Shown one piece after another: positions 7,697-16,002 of a stretch of DNA of 38,773 nucleotides. Made by a program: the position numbers and the translations under genes. Source of the stretch: CAYRFF01 sp964436125 (GTDB lineage Bacteria; Bacteroidota; Bacteroidia; Chitinophagales; Saprospiraceae); assembly GCA_964436125.1 (NCBI GenBank), contig CAYTBT010000028.1, forward strand, positions 1 to 38,773, given 5' to 3'. Under the pieces are notes generated by a model that saw nothing but the letters and a program-made list of their open reading frames with translations, was not told the DNA's origin and made no database searches. The stretch's first letter is position 1. Every line of letters starts with the position of its first letter.

Positions 7697-8305
7697 TTAA
7701 TTCTCTAGCATAGCATTTATCCAGAGAGGAATGAGTTTTCTGCGTTCTTCTACAAATTGCTTCCAGGCTCCGTCGTCCATCTGTCCTATGGTTTTTATTA
7801 CCGGCTTTCCGATGTATGGAAAGAGAATCATACTGAGCAGATTTATCGTGAAATGAAAAGGGTTTATTCCTGGTTTCAGCTCGCGGATTTTCTCAATAAA
7901 TGCAGATTGCATAATCGGATTTCCCTCCTGAAAAATATTGAGGAACTTTGTGGGATTGGATCTGATCTCGCTGAGGACAAATATGGGTAAATCAGGATTT
8001 TCCATGAGTAAATCGGTGTAAATGTTGACGATTTTTTCCGTTTTTTCCTTGACATCCATTTCATCATCGATAAAAATCGGTAGAACTGCACCGAATAATT
8101 GCACGACCTTCTCGTAAACAATCTGTTCAAAGAGCTTTTTCTTGCTTCTGAAATGATAGTTGAGCAAGGCGAGATTAATATCTGCTTCCTTGGCAATATC
8201 ACGCGTCCGCGCTCCGGCATAACCCTTCTCCATAAATACTTTCCGCGCTGCTTCCAAGATTTTTTCCTCCGTGCTCAACTCATTCTTTTTCTCTGCCAAA
8301 TCCAT
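7697..8305 (-). CDS. TetR/AcrR-family transcriptional regulator of the efflux operon
   Basis: A 202-residue regulator. The N-terminal DNA-binding domain is clear (residues about 12-60): EKILEAARKVFMEKGYAGARTRDIAKEADINLALLNYHFRSKKKLFEQIV, the TetR helix-turn-helix ending in the conserved Y-x-F. The C-terminal ligand domain includes ENPDLPIFVLSEIRSNP, common in Bacteroidota members heading efflux operons. It is the first gene of the TetR-TolC-HlyD-ABC-ABC-permease-permease operon, so it most likely represses its own operon. A palindrome upstream (8363-8378) is the candidate operator. Confidence 0.92.
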   Translation of the reverse strand: MDLAEKKNELSTEEKILEAARKVFMEKGYAGARTRDIAKEADINLALLNYHFRSKKKLFEQIVYEKVVQLFGAVLPIFIDDEMDVKEKTEKIVNIYTDLLMENPDLPIFVLSEIRSNPTKFLNIFQEGNPIMQSAFIEKIRELKPGINPFHFTINLLSMILFPYIGKPVIKTIGQMDDGAWKQFVEERRKLIPLWINAMLEN

Positions 8306-8320
8306 AAATTTTTCTTATTC

Positions 8321-8332
8321 GCTTCCGCAAAT
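8321..8332 (-). repeat. copy of 12-bp motif ATTTGCGNAAGC
   Basis: An exact match on the minus strand (N=G), in the TetR leader. Its TTTG coincides with the proposed -7 promoter element. Confidence 0.65.
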
Positions 8333-8335
8333 ATA
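8328..8335 (-). promoter_or_regulatory. possible Bacteroidota -7 element (TATATTTG) for the efflux operon
   Basis: The minus strand reads TATATTTG, matching TAnnTTTG, 23 bases upstream of the TetR ATG. No TTG was seen at the expected 19-21 base spacing, so this rests on one element only. Confidence 0.4.
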
Positions 8336-8362
8336 GTTAATCATATGTTTAAAACGATATTT

Positions 8363-8378
8363 TTAAACAATTGTTTAA
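8363..8378. promoter_or_regulatory. candidate TetR operator palindrome
   Basis: TTAAACAATTGTTTAA is a perfect 16-bp palindrome, about 58 bp upstream of the TetR start. A second GTTTAAAA half lies at 8347-8354. The position just upstream of the promoter region and the AAAC..GTTT form fit a TetR-type operator. Confidence 0.5.
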
Positions 8379-8598
8379 TAAATCGATAAATCTTTTACCT
8401 GGATGAAATAAATTGTCTTAAGTAATGGGATCAGAGAAATGATCAAGTAGAAATAAGGAGGAATTATTCTTAGGTCATAGCATGGATACAAGCCATCAAT
8501 CCACCTATTGCCCAACTCATGCAAGACGTCAGCGTTCAGTAAATTTATTAAATGGATTATGCACCTAAAGGCGCAGGTTGAAAAGGATCCGTAGTCGC

Positions 8599-8934
8599 TT
8601 AAAGCTTTTTATTCTTTTTATGCCTGTCTTTATCTCTGCGTGTTTTCTTGGCGAGGTTTTTCTGCAGAGCAGCAGTGAGGTTAATGTCTTGTTGATTGGC
8701 AAGGCAGCAGAGGACAAAGAAAATATCGGCCATTTCATCGGCAATCTGTGCCTTTATATTCTCATTTGACTCTGATTCTTTAAAGGACTGCTCGCCATAT
8801 TCTCTAGCAAGCAAGCTCGATAGCTCACCGACTTCTTCCATGAGTAGGGCATTATTCGTCATAATATCGAAGTAACGAACTCCATATTCCTCAATCCATT
8901 GATTAATATGAGCTTGAATATCGTCTAGTTTCAT
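8599..8934 (-). CDS. MazG-like nucleotide pyrophosphohydrolase
   Basis: A 111-residue all-alpha pyrophosphohydrolase. The metal-binding pattern of the MazG superfamily is visible: LLMEEVGELSSLLARE (E-E-x-x-E) and, about 40 residues later, IADEMADIFFVLCCLAN (E-x-x-D). Such short single-domain enzymes hydrolyse nucleoside triphosphates to the monophosphate and act in nucleotide-pool cleaning. The Lys/Arg-rich C-terminal tail (KKTRRDKDRHKKNKK) is a common ending. The ATG overlaps the stop of the D-aminoacyl-tRNA deacylase gene by one base (TAATG), so the two are translationally coupled quality-control genes. Confidence 0.87.
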   Translation of the reverse strand: MKLDDIQAHINQWIEEYGVRYFDIMTNNALLMEEVGELSSLLAREYGEQSFKESESNENIKAQIADEMADIFFVLCCLANQQDINLTAALQKNLAKKTRRDKDRHKKNKKL

Positions 8935-9386
8935 TATTGTTTATTTTTGGAATCCATTGTAATAGTCACAGGTCCATCGTTGATAAGGCTTACTTCCATC
9001 ATAGCGCCAAATTCACCTGTCGAAATCGGTATAGAAGTAGTGCTTTTAAGGTGTTTAAGGAAAGTATTATAGAGATTTCTTGCTTTATCCGGTGGCGCAG
9101 CATAGATAAAAGAAGGTCTATTTCCTTTTTTTGTGGAAGCATGCAAGGTGAATTGCGACACGATTAAAATCTCTCCACTGACATCTTTTACGCTGAGGTT
9201 CATTTTACCTTCTTCGTCGGGGAAAATACGCATATTAAGGAGCTTGCGGCTGATCCATTGAATATCTTCCATAGTATCAGCTTCTTCAAATCCCACAAGA
9301 ACCATCAATCCTCTACCTATTCTGCCTATAATTGAATTATTGACTTGTACACTTGATTCTTTTACGAGCTGAATCACTACACGCAT
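8934..9386 (-). CDS. dtd: D-aminoacyl-tRNA deacylase
   Basis: A 150-residue protein, the standard Dtd length. It starts MRVVIQLVKESSVQV, contains GLMVLVGFEEADT, the active-site motif SQFTLHA and the second motif INDGPVTITMD (Gly-Pro near the C-terminus). Dtd removes D-amino acids wrongly attached to tRNA and recycles the tRNA. It sits between the SRAP-like gene (11 bp) and the MazG-like gene (1-base overlap), so all three probably form one operon. Confidence 0.95.
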   Translation of the reverse strand: MRVVIQLVKESSVQVNNSIIGRIGRGLMVLVGFEEADTMEDIQWISRKLLNMRIFPDEEGKMNLSVKDVSGEILIVSQFTLHASTKKGNRPSFIYAAPPDKARNLYNTFLKHLKSTTSIPISTGEFGAMMEVSLINDGPVTITMDSKNKQ

Positions 9387-9397
9387 AACTGAAAGTA

Positions 9398-10075
9398 TTA
9401 ATCAAATAAAGTAATCTCTTCTCTCACTTCATCGTGAATATGGCTTCCATCGTGTTTCTCAAAGTTTTCTGCAATGCGGTAAATGCGTAAATCTTCATAG
9501 CGCGGATTGTGTAACATATCAACGCTTTCTCTGAGATCGCGTTTCTGAAGCCACTCTATGCCTTTTTCTATGTCTGTAAATGCCATGGGTACTCTGTCTC
9601 CGAGTGATAATTTATGTTCGCCGGAATCATGCGTGATCATCGCGAATGTAATCCGGGTACCATATCTGGAATACCATTTATCCCATAATCCCGCTACAAA
9701 CAAAGGTTCTTCATTGCGCAAGAGAACTCGATAAGGGACTTCTTTCTTGTGATTGGTCTTATGCCAGATGTAAAAACTATCTATGGGAATGAGACATCGC
9801 TTCTGTCTTATCGGAATACGGAAAGAGGGCGAGGATAATAACTGCTCAAATCTCGCATTGATCAAGGTTCCCCTGATTTTTCCATCTCTTGACCATTCCG
9901 GTATTAAACCCCACTCCGCATCAAAACTCTGAATACCGTAATTATCGAGGATTATTGTCGCTTTATGCATGGGACTCTTTATATAAGACCGCAATATGCT
10001 ATCACCTATGTTTCCGTATCCGGATATGGCTGCCCATTTCTTCTTGTCTATCGCAGTTGAAAAACACCTAATCAT
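9398..10075 (-). CDS. SRAP/HMCES-family protein lacking most catalytic residues
   Basis: A 225-residue member of the SRAP (YedK/HMCES) family, which in its active form crosslinks through Cys2 to abasic sites in single-stranded DNA. The fold is recognisable: AEWGLIPEWSRDG, LINARFEQ (Asn about 75 retained), FRIPIRQKRCLIPIDSFYIW, PLFVAGLWDKW and LGDRVPMAF. Three key positions differ. The cysteine is residue 4 (MIRCFS) rather than 2, with no start codon that would put it at position 2. The GFYEW glutamate is Ile (SFYIW). The His of the H-D-R-M-P motif is Gly (LGDRVPM). This suggests a binding-only or otherwise divergent paralogue. It is the leftmost gene next to the candidate origin and is transcribed away from it. 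Confidence 0.82.
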   Translation of the reverse strand: MIRCFSTAIDKKKWAAISGYGNIGDSILRSYIKSPMHKATIILDNYGIQSFDAEWGLIPEWSRDGKIRGTLINARFEQLLSSPSFRIPIRQKRCLIPIDSFYIWHKTNHKKEVPYRVLLRNEEPLFVAGLWDKWYSRYGTRITFAMITHDSGEHKLSLGDRVPMAFTDIEKGIEWLQKRDLRESVDMLHNPRYEDLRIYRIAENFEKHDGSHIHDEVREEITLFD

Positions 10076-10835
10076 AATCTCGTTTAGTTTTTGCTCTTTC
10101 TTGTTTCCAATGGGTAAATATATTATAAATTTTACTAATATGTTATTCTATTCACATATTTCTTTAAATAAATGTGTAATTATATCATAATGAAGTTATT
10201 ACAAACCAAGTTATCTACATTAAAAAGTGGATAAGTCGGGCATAAGTCGGCGATTATTGTGTAAGTTTCTGCACTTATTAAGATAGGCCAAGGTGGTGAA
10301 TAGATAATGTGAATTACCCCTGATTTCATTCACAGTGGATTTTACAATTTCTGTTCTATTCTCAACAATTTTACTGAGGGTTTCTTTTACACACAGTTTT
10401 TATAATGAAAATGTGGATATTTATATAAATGCTTGATTTTCTAGAATTAAGTATGCTTAAAAAATGTGGAAAACAGGCTCAAAAATCGTAAAAGTAACTT
10501 TCCACAATCTTTCTCATAGAATTTTTCTACAAGACTAACAGCCTTAATGATAATGATGATATGATTAAAATTTTTATATTATTATCTTCATTAGCAGCAG
10601 ATCAGATTTTGCCTATTTTTTATCAGATTCTTGCTTTTTAAGGTATTTTTTGACTCCGCCATTGCATATCCTTGGGTGATAATCATCTATAAAGCCATGA
10701 GTATATAGGACTTATTTCAGAATACAAGAAGAAGTTCTGGATACAATCAGGCCACTGTGCATAGAAGCGATAGAAACAAGCTTGTAACTTCAGAATAATT
10801 AAGCTAAGTTTGTCGAGGATTAAGAAGAGTCGAAA
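10076..10835. other. candidate chromosomal replication origin region
   Basis: 760 bp without a gene, between minus-strand genes on the left and plus-strand genes on the right. Eight 9-mers differ by one base from the DnaA box TTATNCACA: 10148-10156, 10211-10219, 10226-10234 (minus), 10308-10316 (minus), 10326-10334, 10387-10395, 10412-10420 (minus) and 10465-10473 (minus). Very AT-rich tracts flank them (about 10110-10200 and 10545-10640, the latter with repeated GATGAT-like units) and could be unwinding elements. A 9-bp direct repeat ATAAGTCGG occurs at 10231 and 10242. No perfect box occurs here. Promoter elements for the heme A synthase gene lie at its right edge. Confidence 0.5.
10782..10812 (+). 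promoter_or_regulatory. Bacteroidota-type promoter for heme A synthase
   Basis: TTG at 10782-10784 and TAAGTTTG at 10805-10812 are separated by 20 bases, matching the -33/-7 pattern of the Bacteroidota primary sigma factor. Transcription would start about 17 bases before the ATG at 10836. Confidence 0.5.
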
Positions 10836-11966
10836 ATGGCAGGAAAGCAGTATAGCGTCAGTTTAAAATTATGGTTGTGGATAGGACTTGCGATGATATT
10901 TGTGCAGGTGATGATAGGAGGGATTACGCGATTAACTGATTCTGGGTTAAGTATCACAGAATGGGAAGTAGTAAAAGGAGTCATACCGCCTTTAAATCAA
11001 GCACAATGGCAAGATGCTTTTCATAAATACAAGACAGCAGCTGAGAAAAACTATGAGACACTCCATCCGGATATGACGCTTCAGGAGTTTAAGTGGATAT
11101 ATTTCTGGGAATACTTTCATCGCTTGTGGGCAAGGACAATGGGCTTAGTTTTTCTTATTCCATTTATTTATTTTCTCTGGAAAAAGCAGATTGACAAGCA
11201 GCTTTTAAAAAAGCTTATAGCGGTGATATTTTTTGCATCATTAGCGGCAATATTTGGTTGGATAATGGTTAAAAGTGGCTTAAACCAGGATAATAGGACA
11301 TGGGTAAGTGCATATAAGCTCGTCACACATCTCTTGATAGCGATAGCTACGTTCTGTTCCATTTACTGGGCGATTTTATCAGTGAGTTGTTTAAAGGCAG
11401 TAAGGATGCCTAGCGGAGAATTGAGCAAGATGAGGACATTAATCTGGAGCATTCTTATCGTGACATTTCTACAAGTTATTGTCGGTGGATTGATGGCAGG
11501 GATGCGCGCGGAGTTAATTCATCCACATTGGCCGGTATTTTTACACAGTGAGGGCTTTTTTCATGCACTGACTGACCTTGACTCTTTCTCAAGCGATGAT
11601 CTCCTGAACTATGAACCATCTATATTTATAAAGGCTTGGGTACAGTTTATTCACCGTTCACTACCTTATATTATTCTCGCTCTTGCAGCGATTATTTATG
11701 TATTTGCTCGAGGCAAATATTGGTTTGGTACTCTACGGAGACCTATTTTTCTCTTGATCGGACTCATATTACTCCAGGGAACTCTCGGTGTATTGACAAT
11801 TGTTAATAGCATAGGTTCAATTCCTGTAATTCTCGCTGTGATTCACCAGCTTGTAGCGCTGATTTTAATTGCTGCTGAGTTACATATTCTCTACAGATTA
11901 TATACTGCAGAAGAAATTCACAGGACGCTCTCGGCTGAGAACAAGGGGAATAGCGAGCTAGCTTGA
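10836..11966 (+). CDS. ctaA: heme A synthase (COX15/CtaA family)
   Basis: A 376-residue polytopic inner-membrane protein that oxidises heme O to heme A for cytochrome oxidase. The family hallmark ITRLTDSGLSITEWEVVKG (30-48) is intact, as are the four conserved histidines in two symmetric four-helix halves: EYFHRLWAR (His95), THLLIA (His165), FIHRSLPY (His273) and VIHQLVAL (His337). About eight membrane segments are visible. A start at 10836 is supported by the promoter just upstream and by the standard N-terminus. It indicates an aerobic, heme-A-using respiratory chain. No other cytochrome oxidase gene lies in the window. Confidence 0.95.
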   Translation: MAGKQYSVSLKLWLWIGLAMIFVQVMIGGITRLTDSGLSITEWEVVKGVIPPLNQAQWQDAFHKYKTAAEKNYETLHPDMTLQEFKWIYFWEYFHRLWARTMGLVFLIPFIYFLWKKQIDKQLLKKLIAVIFFASLAAIFGWIMVKSGLNQDNRTWVSAYKLVTHLLIAIATFCSIYWAILSVSCLKAVRMPSGELSKMRTLIWSILIVTFLQVIVGGLMAGMRAELIHPHWPVFLHSEGFFHALTDLDSFSSDDLLNYEPSIFIKAWVQFIHRSLPYIILALAAIIYVFARGKYWFGTLRRPIFLLIGLILLQGTLGVLTIVNSIGSIPVILAVIHQLVALILIAAELHILYRLYTAEEIHRTLSAENKGNSELA

Positions 11967-12163
11967 TATGCAAGCCGGACCGGATTTTTGAAGCTTATTG
12001 AAGCTTATTTTTTCACAGGGAACAGGGTTTTTGCTATGGAAAGGAAAATAATGACTATATTATTAAACGAATATGTGAGCAAGATGTATTAATTTAGGTG
12101 ATATTGTATAATATTTGCGTAAGCTATAAGTTAAGTTAAAGAGAATAAACAGAGTGAGAACTC
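11967..12163. other. intergenic region with short tandem repeat and motif copy
   Basis: TTGAAGCTTATT occurs twice, overlapping with a 10-base period (11988-11999 and 11998-12009), followed by a T-run. An ATTTGCGTAAGC motif lies at 12113-12124. No clear promoter was found for the DUF4175 gene; AATATTTG at about 12111 is one base off the -7 consensus. Confidence 0.45.
12113..12124 (+). repeat. copy of 12-bp motif ATTTGCGNAAGC
   Basis: An exact match (N=T), 39 bases upstream of the DUF4175 start. Confidence 0.7.
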
Positions 12164-15100
12164 ATGAATGAATCCAATACATATCTACAACTCATCGATA
12201 AACTGAATGCCTTTATTAAGAAATACTATCTTAATAAGCTCTTGAGAGGTGTATTGCTGTGGATAGGATTGGTCTTTTTTTTCTATCTTGTCATCAACCT
12301 TCTTGAGTATCAGTTTTGGTTTAATACGGGCATGCGGAAAGTTCTGTTTTATGGATTTCTCGTGCTTGCCATCGGTACGGGAATTAAATGGCTTGTGATT
12401 CCTATGCTGAAGTATTTTAACTTGAGTGAGCAGATCAGTAAAAGTGATGCTGCAATAATTATAGGCAAGCATTTTCCGGAAGTACAAGATAAGCTCTTGA
12501 ATGTACTTCAATTAAAGGAACAAGCTGATCAGGGCGTGGATAATTCTTTATTACTGGCGAGTATTGAGCAGAAGACTGCCAATATGCAGCTCATTAATTT
12601 TCCTACGGCGATTGACCTAGGTAAAAACAGGAAGTATCTCAAGTATGCTCTTCCACCACTACTTTTACTACTCTTACTTATTATTGCTGCACCCAATATT
12701 ATCACGCACAGCACAGAGCGACTTATTCACAATAATCGAGAATATGAAAAACCGGCTCCTTTTAAATTTCTGCTTTCGCAAAAGGATCTGAAGGTCGTAC
12801 AATTTTCAGATATCAGCCTTGATGTGCGCATTGAAGGTAAATATTTCCCTGAAGAGGTTCAGATTATTGTGGATGGTTATCCTTATACAATGAGAAAGGA
12901 TGGACCCAATAAATTTCACCACGAGATTAAGAATATTCAGGCCGATGAACGCATTCAATTTCAAGCAGGTGAAGTGAAATCGCGCCCATATCTTATTGAA
13001 GTTATCGGCAAGCCGAGTATAGAGAGCTTTAAAATACAGCTTGATTATCCAGCCTACATAGGTAAAAAAGATGAGGTAATTAAGAACACCGGTGACGTTG
13101 TTGTTCCTGTAGGAACCAAGCTTAACTGGATTTTCTCCACATTAAATACAGATAAATTGACATACCACAGTACAGAATTCAAGAGTGATTCTGTTGCTGT
13201 TGCAGAAGCCTCTCCCAATGTCCGGGGCGAATACGAAATGCAGAATAGGGCGATGCGACATGAGAATATAACTTTCTATGTATCGGGGAATAATCTTATG
13301 AAAGCGGACTCTGTTACCTACGGTATTTCCACAATACCGGACAATTATCCGATTATCAACGTGGAGAAATTTAGAGATTCAAGCTTAAATTCACCGATTT
13401 TCTTTGTCGGAGAAGCACGTGATGATTATGGTATTTCAGATTTATTTTTCAGATATTTCATCATAGATGCCCAAGGAAACAAAGGAGAGCTACACTCCCG
13501 GAAAATAGCGGTTAAAAGGGGTTTAACCGTGGGATTTGATGATGTGTTTAAAGTAGGCGAACTGGATTTACAACCGGGAGAACAAGTCAATTTCTACTTT
13601 CAGGTATATGACAATGATGCTGTTAATGGGCATAAATCCTCTCGGACGCAGATTATGAGTATTGCTAAGCCTACTATGGAAGAATATGAACAGCAGGAAG
13701 AAGAGAATGAAAAGACTATCACTTCCAATCTCGAGGAAGCTTTTAAGCAGAATAAGGAGTTGAAGAAAAACATTGAAAAACTGAGAAACAAGCTCCTTTC
13801 TCAACAAGAGGTTACCTGGCAAGACAAGAAAATGCTGGAAGAATTGTTGAAAATGCAGGAGAAAATTCAGGAGAAGATTAAAAAGGCGCAGGAAAAGTAT
13901 AAAGAGAATCTCGAGAATCAGAAAGAATTTGACAAGCCTTCAGAGGAAATGAAGAAAAAGCAAGAGCAACTGAAGGAACTTTTTAAAGAGGCTCAAGAAA
14001 AATCTGAGATTCAGAAAATGCTGGAGAAACTCAGAAAACTGATGCAGGAACTGAATAAGGATCAGAGTCTTAATATGGTAAAACAGATGAAGAGCCAGCA
14101 GTCGGAACAAGATCTTGAACTCGATAGATTAAAGGAATTGTATAAGACGCTTGAGGTAGAGCGTGATATTCAGCAGGAGATAGAGAAATTGAAAAAACTT
14201 GCTGAAAAACAAGAAAAACTCAGTAAGGAAACCCAGAAAAGTGATGCAGAAAATAAAGAGAACCAAGAAAAACTTGAGAATAAGCAAGAGAAGTTGAACG
14301 ATGAGTTCAATAAGATTAAGAAGGAGATGAAAGATATTATGCAGCGGAATAAACAACTTGCCCAACCGAAAGATCTCGGCAATCCCAAGCAGAAGATGTA
14401 TAATATCCAGCAAGATATGAATAAGAGTCAGCAAGGATTACAGCAAAATAAGAATGGGAAGGCTTCTGACAAAATGAAGGATGCTGCGGATAAAATGCGG
14501 AAGATGGCAGAACAGATGAAGTCACGTATGGCGCAAGGGAATGCGCAACAGATGCAGATGAACTTGAAGGCTCTGAGGCAATTACTTGAAAATCTTGTGA
14601 CGATTTCCTTTAATCAGGAAGATTTAATCAATGATTTCCAGAATATTAACATTCACACGCCACTTTATGTGAAGAAAGTCCAAGGGCAGTTTAAAGTGAA
14701 GGAGGATTTTGCGATGGTAGAAGATAGTCTCCGTGCATTGAGTAAGCGCGTATTAAAACTCGAGTCCTATATAATGGAGAAAGTCCGCGAGGTAAATGAC
14801 AATATGGAGGAGAGTTTATCTTTTCTGGAAGAAAGGAAAGTAGGGCAAGCAAGTAATCATCAACACAGAATTATGAAATCCCTAAATGATCTTGCGGTTA
14901 TGCTCAGTGAGACAATGGAAAATATCCAGATGCAGATGTCCAAGAAAATGCCGGGGAGCCAGATGTGCAATAAACCTAAACCGGGATCCAAGAACCCGGG
15001 CAGCAAAGGGAAAGTGCCGATGAATAAAATTACACAGGGACAGAAAAAGCTCAGTGAAAAAATGAAGAAAATGGCACAGCAGAATAGAAAGAAAAGCAAG

Positions 15101-15547
15101 AATGGGAAGAAGAATGGAATGACTAGTGAAGAATTTGCCAAGCTTGCCAAACAGCAAGCTCAACTCAGAAAAATGCTTGAAGAATACAATGAGTCCCTAC
15201 GTGAACAAGGAAATGGACAGAAAAAACTCCAGGAAATTATCAATAAGATGAATAAAATGGAGACCAATCTCGTCAATAAGCGCCTAACTGCAGAAATGTT
15301 GAAGCGCCAGCAAGATATTGTTACGCGTTTACTGGAAGCTGAGAATGCAGAGCGACAGCGGAAGATGAGCAAGAAAAGAAAGGCAGAAACAGCAGAGAAT
15401 CACGAAAAAGAGAAGATTCCGCCTGCTATGGCAGAGTATTTGCAGGAGCGTAAGAATGAAATAGAAGTTCTCAAACGCGTTTCTCCGTCTTTACAACCTT
15501 TCTATAAAGCACTTGTAGATGAATACTATCAGTCTTTGCGGAACTAA
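12164..15547 (+). CDS. DUF4175 family large membrane-anchored coiled-coil protein
   Basis: A 1127-residue protein of the Bacteroidota DUF4175 family; molecular function unknown. Three membrane segments lie near the N-terminus (about 28-47, 59-80, 160-180, the last a run of leucines). A beta-rich external region follows (about 190-520, with KADSVTYGISTIPDNYPIINVEKFRDSS and EARDDYGISDLFFRYF). Then comes a very long charged coiled-coil rich in Glu, Lys, Gln and Met (about 530-820), a Pro/Gly/Lys-rich hinge containing the single cysteine of that part (about 940-965), and a second Lys/Gln-rich helical stretch to a conserved-looking C-terminus (VSPSLQPFYKALVDEYYQSL). It is encoded ahead of a HATPase protein and YbeY, a linkage I recall as common in the phylum. 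A role at the envelope is an inference from architecture only. Confidence 0.85.
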   Translation: MNESNTYLQLIDKLNAFIKKYYLNKLLRGVLLWIGLVFFFYLVINLLEYQFWFNTGMRKVLFYGFLVLAIGTGIKWLVIPMLKYFNLSEQISKSDAAIIIGKHFPEVQDKLLNVLQLKEQADQGVDNSLLLASIEQKTANMQLINFPTAIDLGKNRKYLKYALPPLLLLLLLIIAAPNIITHSTERLIHNNREYEKPAPFKFLLSQKDLKVVQFSDISLDVRIEGKYFPEEVQIIVDGYPYTMRKDGPNKFHHEIKNIQADERIQFQAGEVKSRPYLIEVIGKPSIESFKIQLDYPAYIGKKDEVIKNTGDVVVPVGTKLNWIFSTLNTDKLTYHSTEFKSDSVAVAEASPNVRGEYEMQNRAMRHENITFYVSGNNLMKADSVTYGISTIPDNYPIINVEKFRDSSLNSPIFFVGEARDDYGISDLFFRYFIIDAQGNKGELHSRKIAVKRGLTVGFDDVFKVGELDLQPGEQVNFYFQVYDNDAVNGHKSSRTQIMSIAKPTMEEYEQQEEENEKTITSNLEEAFKQNKELKKNIEKLRNKLLSQQEVTWQDKKMLEELLKMQEKIQEKIKKAQEKYKENLENQKEFDKPSEEMKKKQEQLKELFKEAQEKSEIQKMLEKLRKLMQELNKDQSLNMVKQMKSQQSEQDLELDRLKELYKTLEVERDIQQEIEKLKKLAEKQEKLSKETQKSDAENKENQEKLENKQEKLNDEFNKIKKEMKDIMQRNKQLAQPKDLGNPKQKMYNIQQDMNKSQQGLQQNKNGKASDKMKDAADKMRKMAEQMKSRMAQGNAQQMQMNLKALRQLLENLVTISFNQEDLINDFQNINIHTPLYVKKVQGQFKVKEDFAMVEDSLRALSKRVLKLESYIMEKVREVNDNMEESLSFLEERKVGQASNHQHRIMKSLNDLAVMLSETMENIQMQMSKKMPGSQMCNKPKPGSKNPGSKGKVPMNKITQGQKKLSEKMKKMAQQNRKKSKNGKKNGMTSEEFAKLAKQQAQLRKMLEEYNESLREQGNGQKKLQEIINKMNKMETNLVNKRLTAEMLKRQQDIVTRLLEAENAERQRKMSKKRKAETAENHEKEKIPPAMAEYLQERKNEIEVLKRVSPSLQPFYKALVDEYYQSLRN

Positions 15548-15612
15548 TTGAAGTCTGATAACGTATAATGTATGTGTGAGCTTCTTAATAAGAAAACAAC
15601 AAGTATTTACCC

Positions 15613-16002
15613 ATGCATAAACTTGCGTCTAGACCCGAGAGTATTAACGATATTGAACATATTGTAAATATTATTGACAATGAGTTCTGCCTTAATGAAG
15701 AAACCTACGGCAATATCCTTATAAGCCTTACTGAAGCAGTCAATAATGCAATTCATCATGGCAATGGCGCCGATGAGAATAAATTTGTCAGAATTAAGAT
15801 TAAACGGATTAAAAATTATCTTCGATTCAGAGTTGAAGATGACGGAGACGGTTTTAACTATAAAAATCTCCCCAATCCTACGCTCCCGGAAAATTTAGAA
15901 AAATGCGGCGGCCGCGGTGTGTTTCTTATCACTCAACTCTGCGATAAAGTCGATTATACCAATAATGGTAGCGTAGTAGAAATGAGCTTTAAAATACAAT
16001 GA
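15613..16002 (+). CDS. HATPase-domain protein (anti-sigma factor kinase-like)
   Basis: A 129-residue protein made of one GHKL/HATPase_c_2 domain. The N-box LTEAVNNAIHHGN, G1 box VEDDGDGFN and G2 box GGRGVFLITQLCD are all intact. This architecture is that of RsbW/SpoIIAB-type anti-sigma factor serine kinases. No sigma factor or anti-anti-sigma partner is encoded nearby, so the target is unknown. The stop overlaps the ybeY start by 4 bp (ATGA), implying translational coupling. Confidence 0.88.
   Translation: MHKLASRPESINDIEHIVNIIDNEFCLNEETYGNILISLTEAVNNAIHHGNGADENKFVRIKIKRIKNYLRFRVEDDGDGFNYKNLPNPTLPENLEKCGGRGVFLITQLCDKVDYTNNGSVVEMSFKIQ

Larger units (their letters stand above)
8306..8598. other. 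intergenic region upstream of the efflux operon
   Basis: It holds the palindrome and -7-like element described separately near the TetR gene. The rest (about 8400-8598) separates the operon from the MazG gene stop and shows no gene or clear structure. Confidence 0.5.

Noticed and set aside
7876..8220. Alternative frame inside the TetR gene
   Set aside because: It lacks any domain pattern, whereas the main frame is a complete TetR regulator.
11971..11985. Possible terminator after heme A synthase (CCGGACCGG followed by T-run)
   Set aside because: The palindrome leaves only a one-base loop, so no stable hairpin forms.
14129..14434. Long minus-strand open frames opposite the DUF4175 coiled coil
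   Set aside because: They are the Leu/Phe/Ser-rich antisense shadow of a Lys/Glu-rich coding sequence and show no family motif.
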